Shown: positions 54,559 through 64,000 of the stretch, one piece after another
Position numbering within the stretch: position 1 is the first letter of the stretch
Layout of the letters: every line of letters starts with the position of its first letter
Assembly (NCBI GenBank): GCA_039090855.1
Contig: CM077028.1
Span: forward strand, 66,531,054 to 66,595,053
DNA: 64,000 nucleotides
Reading direction: 5' to 3'
Origin: Macrothele yani
Lineage: Eukaryota; Arthropoda; Arachnida; Araneae; Macrothelidae
The notes under the pieces: generated by a model
What the model saw: only the letters and a program-made list of their open reading frames with translations
Databases searched by the model: none
Told to the model about the DNA's origin: nothing
Made by a program: the position numbers and the translations under genes

Positions 54559-54733
54559 ATAATATACTTAGTTTACAGGTAATTGTGTATCATTACTTTC
54601 TAGTACTTCCTCGTATTTTCAGAAGTTTATTTTACGACATTAGTACTTCTGAGCAAAGGAAACTGTCGAACAATATGCATCATGAGATCAAACAGAATTG
54701 CAGACTGGAATCTGATTTTAGACTGTAACTTAC

Positions 54734-54950
54734 CTCGGCCTGTGAATCCAGCATTAATGAAAACCATTCTTGCCAAAGTAGGTCCAGAGGCTTGCAGCCC
54801 AGGGGGTACTTCTTCATAAGTACACAAGCGAATGTGGACGATTCTGACTCTCCTTGCTGTGACCATAGACATCTGATTCCGCCTTCTAAGAACAAAAAAC
54901 GCGAAGTACTCATTCTGCAGCTCCACAAACCAGGTATCACTTGGTCTTCC
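54734..54950 (-). CDS. upstream exon, probably of the same RRM gene
   Basis: The minus strand has an acceptor with a long pyrimidine tract (AGTTTTTTTTTTCTTTTTTG then TATATTTATAG, ending 54951) and a donor GAG|GTAAGT at 54733. 217 nt. Read in phase 0 it is fully open: G-R-P-S-D-T-W-F-V-E-L-Q-N-E-Y-F, then M-V-T-A-R-R-V-R-I-V-H-I-R-L, then E-E-V-P-P-G-L-Q-A-S-G-P, then M-V-F-I-N-A-G-F-T-G-R. It leaves in phase 1, exactly what the acceptor at 43402 requires, and the other open frame would give the wrong phase. The fold is not recognised. Exons between this one and 43401 cannot be excluded, so membership of the same gene is an inference. Confidence 0.62.
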
Positions 54951-55040
54951 CTATAAATATACAAAAAAGAAAAAAAAACTAATTTTTATCTATACTGTTA
55001 AAATAAGCTGTAATAATACACACACTAACCAAAAAGAGAA

Positions 55041-56956
55041 CAAGAAAGATGACACCGAATTTTCGGGTGTAATACGCACGTCTTTTGAATCCGTTCTAAC
55101 GCAAATTAAATTTATCAAAGCTATTCAAAGTCAATGGAACCGATATGGAAACAATAGTATCTGACGGAAGAAAGAAGTTTTTCAATCGGGTTTTTTAATC
55201 CCTCAGATATTGCTGTAAACGGAATCGTGAGCTCTCTGGTTGAAGACTTGTGCGTTAAGAAAAACACGAATTTATATGAGAAACATTTCGCACCAGAAAC
55301 GCTCAACAACAACGCAGAAATAATGTTTCAAATCGGACTTTTAGAAACAGAGATATCGACAAAAATAAGACGTTACTTTACGTCCCCTGGTGGGAAAACC
55401 ATGCATTATTTTAGGAAGAAAGTTTTCTCAAAAGGTTTTTCCATATGAGCGATATCGGTCAAGAAAAAAATTTTAATCGGATTTTCAGGAGCCCAGATTT
55501 TGCTACAAATACATCAGAAGCAGAAATTAACACTTATGCTCCCTGGCGGCCAACCCATTCCTTACCGAACATTAGAAGTTATGTGAAAAATATTTTCCAT
55601 CAGGTCTTGTATGCGATACAGGAAGAATTTTTAAAATCAGAGTTTCAGAAGCAGAAATAACGCAGAAAACACAATTTACCTTTGTGCCCCCTAGCAGAAA
55701 GTTCATGTTTTAGTTGAAAATTTCGAATGTATAGGAAAAGCATTTCGCATCGGAAACACTATCCAACAAAGAAGGAATTTTTCAAATCGGACTCCTAGAA
55801 GTAGAGATATTGACTAAAATAAGATATACATCTACACCCCCTGGCGTAGAAACCATGCATTATTTTAAGAAGAAAATGTTTCTAAAACGTTTGTCGACAT
55901 GAGTACTATCGGTCTACAAAGGACGTTTTTTTTTAATCGAGAATTTAGAAGCTCATATTTTGCTGCAAATACATCAGAAGCGAAAAATAAGACTTACGCC
56001 ACCTAGTGGCCAAACCATTTTTGACAAAAATTTGAAATTATGTGCAAAGGATTTCCCATCAGGAGCTGTATCAGGTTCAGAAAGAATTTTTCAAATCGGA
56101 GATTTAGAAGCAGAGATGTAGGGGAGAAAGCAATTTACCTTTACGCCCCCTAGCAGAAAGTCTATGAATTACTTGAAAATTTTGAAATTATATGAAAAAC
56201 ATATCACACCGAAAACACTAATCAACAAAGAAGGAATTATTCAAATCGGACTCCTAGAAGTACAGATATTGACAAAAATAAGATATACATCTACGCCTCC
56301 TGGCGGAGAAATTGTGGAATACTTTAAGAAGAAAATATTTCGAAAACGTTTAGCGATGTGAGTGGCATCAGTCCACGAAAGAATTTTTTCAATCGATATT
56401 CTAGAAGCTCAGATTTTATGGCAAATACATCAGAAGTAAAAATTAACACTTACGCCTCCTGGTGACAAAAGTATTCTTTACCAAAAATTTTAAATTATAT
56501 GAAAAAGATTTTCCATCAGGAGGTGTATCCGCTGAAGAAAACATTTTTCAAAACGGAGTTTTAGAAGAAGAGTTATGGGGGAAATGTAATTTACTTTTAC
56601 GTCCCCTAGCGGAAAATGTGTGCGTAATTTGAAAAAGTAACTATATCTAAAATACTCTTCGGCGTAAATGGAATCGAAAGATAAAAGAATTTTTTCAATT
56701 GGATGTTCATGAGCAAATATGTGAAATAAAACGTATTTTTGAATTCGACATTATCTGCATTTACGACCTCTATCGGCAAAATAGAACATCGTGCAAAAAA
56801 AACGAAATGAAGGATCATCATTCGCATATTCCCAGCTTCCCAATGCAAAAAGAATTTTTCAAATCGGACTAATAGTTGCAGAGATATCGCGGGTACAGAC
56901 GGGCGGACAAACCGGTAACATAAGCACGATCTTTTTTACAAACGACGTGCTAAAAA
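55041..56956 (+). repeat. long repeat family copy 3
   Basis: Starts acaagaaagatgac; GCACGTCTTTT at 55076 and its complement-like ACGACGTGC near 56942, followed by taaaaa. Boxes of the CGCCCCCTGGYGG or CGTCCCCTAGCGG type recur near 55232, 55382, 55540, 55687, 55838, 55996, 56144, 56292, 56455, 56602 and 56763, about 150 bp apart. Tail CGGGCGGACAAACCGGTAAC. Non-coding. Confidence 0.8.
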
Positions 56957-57019
56957 TGCGAACTTTCTTTTGTATCGAGTGGGGTATTTTCAACACAGAC
57001 ATTTTTCGTGGACTTGGAA

Positions 57020-57492
57020 CATCAAACAGAGGTCATCGCTCTTTCCACGTTTATAAGTGAGTCACGCAAAAATTATCATTTGCCGCCACCGGGTATCAAA
57101 CCCAAGGTCTTCCAGTTACGCGCCGGATATGCTTCCACTGCACCACAGCTGCCTTAAATTCTTCCAGAGTCACATACACTAACTGCCAAGACAATTTGTT
57201 AGGTTGCTTCTTGGAGCCCCGCACAATGCTGGGGATTCTAGTTATTTGTTCAGATGCTGCTTACCATCTTTGGTGAATCCCCAGCATTGTGCGGGGCTCC
57301 AAGAAGCAACCTGTTAAATTGGGTTGGCAGTTAGTGTATGTGAGTCTGGAGGAATTCGAGGCCGCTGTGGTGCAATGGAAGCATATCCGGCGCGTAACTC
57401 TAAGACCTGGGTTCGATTCCCGGTGGTGGCCAATGAGAATTTTTCCGTGACTCACTTATAAACGTGGAAAGAGCGATGACCTATGTTTGATG
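57020..57492. repeat. foldback of two SINE-like units with tRNA-like heads
   Basis: Inverted arms 57020-57237 and 57276-57492 (about 217 bp each, roughly 90% or better by eye) enclose a 38-nt loop. Each arm holds a tRNA-like sequence: minus 57154-57082 and plus 57360-57431. The plus one has acceptor GGCCGCT/GGTGGCC, a D-arm GTGCAATGGAAGCAT and GGGTTCGATTCCC. The anticodon stem pairs better in the minus copy (TCCGG/CTGGA). The inner ends share CCCAGCATTGTGCGGGGCTC. Confidence 0.88.
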
Positions 57493-57499
57493 GGGGTAT

Positions 57500-57725
57500 T
57501 TTCGTTGCAAGTGATAGCATGTAGGTACTTGAGTAATGAGAGCAATCGTTCGTTTTGGTCCAAAGATAACATTTCCTGTTGACGAAGACATCGAAGCTGA
57601 ACAGCTTTTTCCACCATGTCCCCCATGCATTTTCAATAGGACTGAGATCAGGGGCATTTAGAGGCCAGGAGAAATGATGGAAACCCTCCTGACCGTCGCC
57701 GTGGCCGACTGGCACAAAGCGTTGA
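57500..57725 (-). pseudogene. Tc1-like transposase fragment (Glu block)
   Basis: The minus frame over 57452-57751 includes F-H-H-F-S-W-P-L-N-A-P-D-L-S-P-I-E-N-A-W-G, the WP..SPDLNPIE.. block of Tc1-like transposases. Nothing upstream is recognisable; it is cut by the SINE at 57728. Confidence 0.7.
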
Positions 57726-57727
57726 GA

Positions 57728-57905
57728 GTTAGCTTCTAATCTTCTAATCATTTGTCAGGGTTAGAGTCCCAGATGAGGCATTGATGGTGTGTTTATCTTA
57801 CGGCACTGACTTCTTCGTTCTCTGGAATAACCGGCTATAAATTAGTAACGGGAAATTGCTTATAGCCCATTGAGTTGCTCATGGTAGTCGGCGCCCCAAA
57901 ACAAA
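57728..57905 (+). repeat. tRNA-derived SINE family 1, 5'-truncated
   Basis: Begins within the T-arm region (GGGTTAGAGTCCCAGATGAG) and continues TGTTTATCTTACGGCACTG, TAACCGGCTATAAATTAGTA and ATTGAGTTGCTCATGGTAGT, in the same order as 37102-37316. Ends in an A-rich tail near 57905. Confidence 0.7.
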
Positions 57906-58063
57906 ACAAAATTCCTCTTTGCGGTCGCCAAGGCATTCTTACACGACTCTGACACCATGCACTGTCTTCTACACCGAGTTAGCTGTGCATTAGGAACACT
58001 CCCGTTTAACATATTCGGAGGGGTAACGAAGTACCACGTGATATCGTCACATGCGGCTTGTGA

Positions 58064-58235
58064 CGTGCCTGCCCCGCTGGACGAACATGAGATAAACGCA
58101 AATAGCAATGAGAGCACATGTCCGCGTAGCTCAGTTGGGAGACCGACTTACTCCGGAGGGAAGGGACCCGGAGCTGATGCCCAGCGTGGGGAAGCCTGTG
58201 ATTTCGTATTGGCGCCCAAACTTCAAGGATGACCT
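58064..58235 (+). repeat. tRNA-like SINE, family 3, copy
   Basis: Leader GACGTGCCTGCCCCGCTGGA, then the tRNA-like TCCGCGTAGCTCAGTTGGGA with ACTTACTCCGGAGGG. The B box is damaged (GGAGCTGATGCCC). Confidence 0.65.
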
Positions 58236-58474
58236 GGCCGTTAAGTTTCTCGCAATGGTGTGATGTTCTTTCCACACGGCGAGACAAGAAAAATGAGAAT
58301 CCCTTCTTCAGTGCTTCGGGAAAATAAATGTGTGTGATGTTATGTTCAACACACCAAATTGTCTGGGATCTCTCAAATGCACGTTCTTCAGCGGATGACT
58401 GCCTACAGCGACACATAGTCTCGGCTGACCCATGGACCATGCCCCCGGCCCTCTATCGGGATGGGAGGGGGAGA

Positions 58475-58735
58475 TGTGACGTGCCTGTTCCGCAGGACGC
58501 ACATGAGATAAAGGCAGATAGCAATGAGAGCACATATCCGCGTAGCTCAGTTGGAGAGCGACTTACTCCGGAGTGAGGGGACCCGAGTTCGATGCCGGCG
58601 TGGAGAAGACTGGTTTTCACAGGCGCTATATAAATTCAGCGCATATATAGATACGCGCTATATAAATTCAGCACATATATACTGATTACGTGCTACATAA
58701 ATTCAGCACATATATAGCGCGTAATCAGTAAATGT
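58475..58735 (+). repeat. tRNA-like SINE, family 3, copy with AT-rich tail repeats
   Basis: Leader GACGTGCCTGTTCCGCAGGA, tRNA-like TCCGCGTAGCTCAGTTGGAG, a six-base TCCGGA anticodon loop, then CCGAGTTCGATGCCGGCGTG. The tail after CACAGGCGCTATATAAATTC is a series of about 34-bp units built on GCTATATAAATTCAGCACAT (58621-58735). Confidence 0.7.
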
Positions 58736-59780
58736 TTGTCAGTAATGGGAAACGTGGCGACGTAAGCCAATTTGACCGCAACCAGATAGTTGGGGCCTGG
58801 AGAGCAGGTACCAGCACTTCGGAAAAAGCCGTACGTATTGGCTGCTCCCGTACTACTGCATCAAGGGTGTACCAGGACGTAATTAACCATGCACAGACAT
58901 CCAGCACAAGGGCTTAAATTGGCCAGCCATGCACGCGCGGTTCATCCTAGAAGCGAGCATCACGTGTCACGACTGATATCTCAGCAACGACGTGCTACAG
59001 TATTCCAGCTCTCCTACCAGTACAACAGCGGTGCACCTCGACCTATTTTCACATGTACCATGCACCGTACCTTGCTTCGCACGAGGTTCCACAACTGAAG
59101 ACCAACAAGGGGTACCCATGATGAAGCCCAGTCATCACATACAACCCTTGGCATGAGCCAAAGAACATCGGCAATGGACCCTCGAGAGATGGAAGAAGGT
59201 CGTCTGGGGTGATGAGTCCCGTTTCCTGCTGCACTATAATGATGGAAGAATCACATATGGCGGAAACAGCATGATGCTCTACCCCGGTTGTACAGTTGGG
59301 ATGCAACAGACCGGTGGAGATGGTATTCTGGAGCTTTTTCCTGGCAAGCCCTAGGTCCGTTGGCTAACATTCCACAAACACTGAACAGTGGACGCTACAG
59401 GGAACTAACTGTTAGCCGACCATCTGCATCCATATCTGCAGGTTTACTAAGACCACAGTGCCATTTATCAGCAGGGTAACGCACCGTGTCACCGAGCTCG
59501 TATAACTAATTACTGAGTGTTTGGAGGAACACGAATTGAACACACTCCCTTGGCATCCCAAACTCCCCTGACTGTAACCCAATTGAACATATGCGGGATG
59601 TGTTACAACGGGGTGTGAGAACTGCTGTTCCTTCTCCACGGAATAAGCGTGAACTGACGGAGCTGCTGCATCGGACATGGGTAAAGTTACGCATGGAGGA
59701 TATTCCACATCTTGTAGAATCTGTTCCAGGGCGTCTGCGAGTCGTGATTGAACAGACAGGTGGACCAACGCATTATTAAG
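58735..59780 (+). pseudogene. Tc1-like transposase relic
   Basis: Plus-strand blocks: F-D-R-N-Q-I-V-G-A-W-R-A-G-T-S-T-S-E-K-A and I-G-C-S-R-T-T-A-S-R-V-Y-Q (HTH, 58770-58880), V-V-W-G-D-E-S-R-F-L-L-H (59198), Y-Q-Q-G-N-A-P-C-H-R-A (second Asp reads Gly, 59468), and the C-terminal L-V-E-S-V-P-G-R-L-R-V-V (59712). Frames are broken throughout. A matching left TIR was not found; the right end is near 59820 (CTAACCCAGTGTA). Confidence 0.8.
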
Positions 59781-59937
59781 TAGGGGTTCTTGTTCTTCCT
59801 AATGCAAAGCTAACCCAGTGTATGAAAATGCGATATTTGTGGAAAACATGCAGGAAAAAAGTGTAACATTGCAACCTGCACTTGCGTAGCTACAACACGC
59901 AGGTGTCTTCTAGACGGTATTTTACTTTCTATTAGTA

Positions 59938-61484
59938 CCCAGCAAAAACACAAGTGCTGGGAAACTGCTGGGCACCAGCTGGCAGTGATGGGTCACTGCT
60001 GGTTGAAATCTGCCGCTCATGGCCCGGTAGCGGACCGTTGGTGGCAGCGCTATCAGTTGGCGAGCCATTGATGGGCCTGCAGCATCGCTGTGAATTGTGG
60101 GCCTCAAAGCAAGTGCCAATAGTGGCCCGTTGCTGGCAACCAATGCAACCCCAACAGCAGGTGGAACCAACGGGACTGCGCATGCGCAGAAGCAACGCTT
60201 GTTGTGTCTCTCATGGTACCAGTTAGTTGAAGACGACGCTATCGCCATCGTGTTATTTTAGTGGATGTTAAGAAAACAAAATCCATATGTACAGAGGCGA
60301 ATTAATTTCCTAATGAAATTTCACGTCTACGAAGATATCAGATTAAGCCTGTCTTCATTCCATGAATTGTTATTCATTCCATGAATAACAATTCATGGAA
60401 TGGGGTGGGCGAATAACAAGAAAAATTTGAAACCGCTTGAAACAAATGTCCTGGAAAACCATTAAAAAACCGTTTGTTAGGAAAAAAAAAGAATTATACG
60501 TGTACAAAATTTATTAATCATTTGAAAGAAAAAAAAGCAACGCTATGTGGATATAATGTACTCTTCCATGGGTTGAATGCACAAGACTGGGAGGAATTCG
60601 TTTCTAAAAATAACGAGAAGTAAAATAAAACATCTTTCCTCTTTAAAGCAAATGTAGCTTCGGACAACGGAAAGAAAGATACAAAGTTAAAAATGCTACA
60701 GAATGTGACATGAACCCGAGTAAATACATATTAATTCAACAATCCCCTTTCAAGACGACAAGGACAGTACAAAACTTTGGAAAGCGACTCTAAGTATGTA
60801 CACTCCTTGAAAATGAGTGAAGTTCCCTTATGGTAAAAAAAAACTATCGTTGCGTTTAAAAAAATAAATTTATGAATTATATGAAACTGACTTTTATGAA
60901 AAATACCTCGCAATATTGTGAAATGAAAAAGGGAACCTTTGGATTACATATTCCGCACGAAACAGACAGTTTCAAGCACACGAGCGTTGCTCCCACGCCA
61001 ACGGCCCTGGCTCGTATCTACCCACATCCAAACGGGCGTTTTCCCGGTCTGTTGAGAAAATTTTCGCAGTGCAGTGCTATGATCCACAAGTTTCGTACGG
61101 ATAGAAAAAAAAAAAGTTGTAGCTTTGGGAAACTGCGGTTATCCTTGACTTTTTTTTTATAGCTACTACTGGGAAATTGGCGGACAAGATTTGGCAAGCC
61201 ACCAGTTACGTCAGGTAGTTGCCGGCTCTCACTACCGGCAAACTAGCTGACCACATTAGGCTAGCCATCATTTCTGACACGTGCTTGTAGGGACGCTGAA
61301 GGGCCACTTGTGGCAGGTACTGCCTGTGATGGACAACTGATGGCCCTGTTGTGGCATATGACAACTGATGGGGTGCCAACTGTTGGCCTGAACTGCTGGC
61401 CCTTCTGTTGGCCGTCCGGACATTTTATTGACGGTTCGGCAGTGGCAACAGAGTGCTGGGCCAGCAAGACTGTTTTTTGCTGGG
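59938..61484. mobile_element. TA-flanked non-autonomous element with CCCAGCAAAAA ends
   Basis: CCCAGCAAAAACA (59938) and TGTTTTTTGCTGGG (ending 61484) are inverted ends flanked by TA. The outer 250-300 bp on each side are rich in TGCTGG, GTTGGC and TGGCC blocks in a patchwork of short inverted and direct repeats, while the centre (60240-61140) is AT-rich. There is no transposase. The superfamily is unknown. Confidence 0.72.
60356..60402. repeat. perfect 22-bp hairpin with 3-nt loop
   Basis: CATTCCATGAATTGTTATTC plus AT (60356-60377), loop TCC, then the exact complement (60381-60402). It lies inside the CCCAGCAAAAA element. Confidence 0.95.
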
Positions 61485-61489
61485 TATGA

Positions 61490-62555
61490 GCGAATCAAGT
61501 CCGTGGGAACAGAACCTTCCCTATAGCGTGGTGCTAACCCCAGATTATGTTCACATAGCATACCGGGTCCATCGCTTCATCAATTTTTGCCATTTTTGGC
61601 TGCACAAAGATTCATAATTTTTTAACCAGTGTGTGTGTGTGTGTGTTGCTATGAAACTACGTTACTCAAATGACATATATCAAATAAGCAGGAGCGATAC
61701 ACTGAAAGAAAATAATTCAAATGGCATGATATAAATCCATTAACTGTGACACACAAACAAACGCGCACGCGCGCGCGGAACTCAAACAAAGATCCTCGAT
61801 GGAAAAAGTTAGTTTTTAACGTATGCATAACATCTCAAAACTTGGAAGGAGAGAATTATAGAACATTATTGTTGTTAGTGACTGAGCTCTGTATACGTGC
61901 AAGTGTAAAGTTCGTTAAATCGACATCCGTAAATTCGAAGTAATCGTTATTACTACGCCCATCAGCACGTGGATCCCATAGCTATGCGACTATTAGTTCG
62001 ATTTAAAAAATTATTTTTTCCGTCGGGAAGCTTAACTGTGACATCTAAAACTAAACCTTACGGTCTTTTTCTGATGCATAATTTAGCCGCTAGTAAATGC
62101 TGATGCTATTGATTTTGAGGTACGTTTTATTCTTTAAAATATATTCTAAATATTGTTTAGGGTAAAATATATTTCAATTATATTTGTGGAATACAAAAAC
62201 ATGTATTTCTTCTAAAAATACAACTGAAGACATCTTTCTTTTACGCATTCAGGTATTTTACAGTACTAAGCCCATTTTGCATACAATTTCTACTTTAGAC
62301 GATGCACAGACTTTCCGCCGGGATACACAAATAGACATAATTTTTCTCTCTTTCCAAAGGCCTAATCTGACGAACTCTTTTTGGGTTGCATAGGTTTTAT
62401 TGTGAGAAATATGTTGAATACATTTTCGGATTTTTCACAGTTTTCTCACTAGGAAGCTTATTTCAATCTGCAACGGAGTCACACCTGAACTGTGAGAACC
62501 ACATTCCATGCGTTTTAATCTTTTTTCGATGCTCACAGCCGTTTACCGTTGTCAA
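61490..62555. other. no gene seen; GT and GC microsatellites
   Basis: A short GT run near 61630 and an ACGCGCGCGC run near 61765. No exon-like frame. Confidence 0.4.
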
Positions 62556-62559
62556 CGCT

Positions 62560-63021
62560 TGCAATGGGCACGCGATCATTGACATTGGACATAGAAAACT
62601 GAAAGAGGGTCTCATGATCGGACGAATCTCATTTTCTGTTACACCATGTTGATGAACGAGCTCGTGTACGATGTTTTACAAGGAAGCTTTCTCACCTGGA
62701 TGCACTATGGGACGGATCCAGGCGGCTGGGGGGAGTGTGATGGTCCGGGCAATATTTTCTTGGGGAACACTGGGACCCATTATCCCTGTAGAGCGAACTA
62801 TGACAGCTGTCACGAACCTCAACATCGTGGTTGATCAAGTACACGTCTTTATAGCGACTGTATTCCCTGGCAGAGATGGCGACTTTTCAAAAAGACAATG
62901 CTGCATGCCATATTGTGAAGAAGGATCAGGAATGGCTCCAAGAACATGAACAGGAATTCTATTAATTGCCATGGCCCCCAAATTCGACGGACATGAATCC
63001 TATCGAGCATTTATGTTTATA
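62560..63021 (+). pseudogene. Tc1-like transposase fragment, cut by the next Tc1
   Basis: The plus frame over 62671-62949 reads A-A-G-G-S-V-M-V-R-A-I-F-S-W-G-T-L-G-P-I-I-P-V, then L-N-I-V-V-D-Q-V-H-V-F, and after a frameshift N-P-I-E-H-L at about 62995. It is closely related to 40560-42192. The N-terminal half is missing, and the sequence is interrupted at 63022 by the next element. Confidence 0.75.
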
Positions 63022-63023
63022 TA

Positions 63024-64000
63024 CAGTGGTGTACAAAAGTATTGCATCAATTGCAAAAACGTGAATTTTTAAGTTTAGTTATTTTCTAACCACCTAATTT
63101 CCATAGCTATTTAATCGTTTACATGTCATTAGATGCGAAATTTGATGGAGATTCCAAAATGTCTTAATGTTTCATGTATAGCTACTTCCGTTCTTAAGAT
63201 AGAACATAAAATATGGGGTTTGTCAAACGCATTGAAATTCAGGTTAGCTGCGTATCAGTTGTTACAGCCAATCATAAACATTATTTTACCTGATTAGCTT
63301 CTTCCTAATGCTATCCTAATCCTACTCCAGCCTTTATACGGGTTGACGCAGAGCATTGTAATGGTCGGTTCTTGTTGTTATTAGGGCATAATGTGTGTAC
63401 ATTCTCCATAATGGTTAAACCTGCGGGATCCTCCACAGCGCACAAGGTAAAAATAGTTGTTCTGCATGAAGAGGGATATTCTTCAAAGGAAATCGCTGAA
63501 AGATTGGGTTGTAATCAATCTACAGTTATTAGGCTACTGAAGAGAGTAAAATACATTGCTGATATTAAAAATATGAGCCCCCAGTGGAAGGCACAGATCC
63601 ACTACAACCAGGCAGGGCAGGGTGCTCAGAAAGCTAATCTTGGCAGACAGGCTGTCCAGTTCACCTGAATTGCTTCAAAGATTGTCTGAATTGACTGATG
63701 TTACTGTTAGTACATCTACCGTTAGGAGGAGGCTGTTTCAATATGACTTGCGTGGCTGCAAAGGCAGGCGTAAACCACTGTTAACTGCAAATCAAAGACA
63801 GCGTAGACTTCGGTGGGCAAAACTATCTCTCATGAACAACCAAGCAATGGGAAAATGTTCTTTTCAGTGATGTGATCAGAATTTTGTCTTAATAGGAATC
63901 GGACTAGTGCCTATGTAAGGAGATTCAAGCATGAAGAATCCCATCCAAGTTGCTTAGTGACTAGTGTTAAGCATCCGGTGAAGGTCATGGTTTGGAGCTG
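63024..64000 (+). mobile_element. Tc1-like element, 5' part, runs off the window
   Basis: Left TIR begins CAGTGGTGTACAAAAGTATT after TA at 63022-63023. The plus strand carries K-I-V-V-L-H-E-E-G-Y-S-S-K-E-I-A-E-R-L-G and S-T-V-I-R-L-L-K-R (HTH, 63450-63545), then after a frameshift S-T-S-T-V-R-R-R-L-F and R-L-R-W-A-K (63710-63825), E-N-V-L-F-S-D near 63855 and V-M-V-W-S at 63985. The first Asp region is damaged by frameshift. The right end lies beyond 64000. Confidence 0.85.

Noticed and set aside
54680..54964. Alternative minus frame over the upstream exon (R-E-D-Q-V-I-P-G-L-W)
   Set aside because: Its exit phase does not match the acceptor at 43402, while the chosen frame matches at both ends.
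57360..57431. Functional tRNA gene on the plus strand
   Set aside because: The anticodon stem does not pair well in this copy, and the sequence is one arm of a foldback repeat.
58006..58440. 144-codon minus frame
   Set aside because: It is the antisense of a tRNA-like SINE unit and its spacer; no domain.

Overview
This window is eukaryotic and almost certainly from an animal, most likely an arthropod. There are no prokaryote-style operons. The sequence is AT-rich and crowded with Tc1/mariner relics, tRNA-derived SINEs, a Penelope-like element, RTE-type reverse transcriptase pieces, solo LTRs, MITE-like foldbacks and tandem repeats. Genus cannot be read from the sequence. Most open frames are fragments of transposases or are open by chance inside repeats.

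One host gene can be supported, on the minus strand. Three exons with canonical splice sites and compatible phases run 54950-54734, 43401-42467 and 15897-15742. The last two split one RNA-recognition motif: the RNP2 motif (VYIGNL) ends up in the middle exon and the RNP1 motif (KGFAIF) in the last exon, 34 residues apart after splicing. The stop codon at 15742-15744 is followed by a TE-poor, AT-rich stretch ending in paired AATAAA signals at 7865-7890, so a 3' UTR of about 7.9 kb is inferred. The introns (about 26.6 and 11.3 kb) are where most mobile DNA sits. The protein's name is not recognised.

Layout: 1-7.5 kb holds a mariner scrap, the first copy of a repeat with about 150-bp internal period, a 63-bp minisatellite, a solo LTR and a Tc1 element. 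7.8-15.7 kb is the proposed 3' UTR, with a TTAA-flanked inverted-repeat element and a roughly 486-bp higher-order satellite. 16-33 kb is intronic, with two Tc1 elements sharing one TA, several SINEs, mariner relics, and a Tc1 with an intact transposase ORF nested in an older Tc1. 33-42 kb has the second long repeat copy, a mariner carrying a MITE and a SINE, a Tc1 with a solo LTR, and a Tc1 with a large palindrome. 42.4-43.4 kb is the middle exon. 43.5-54.6 kb has Tc1-in-mariner, mariner-in-Penelope, a Tc1, an RTE fragment and a mariner with a triplicated 3' end. 54.7-64 kb has the upstream exon, the third long repeat copy, a foldback, tRNA-like SINEs and more Tc1 elements, the last running off the window.

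The nested insertions give a clear relative order, and several empty sites can be checked directly because the interrupted host element reads through when the insert and one target copy are removed. All functional statements rest on motif recognition by eye; no database search was possible.
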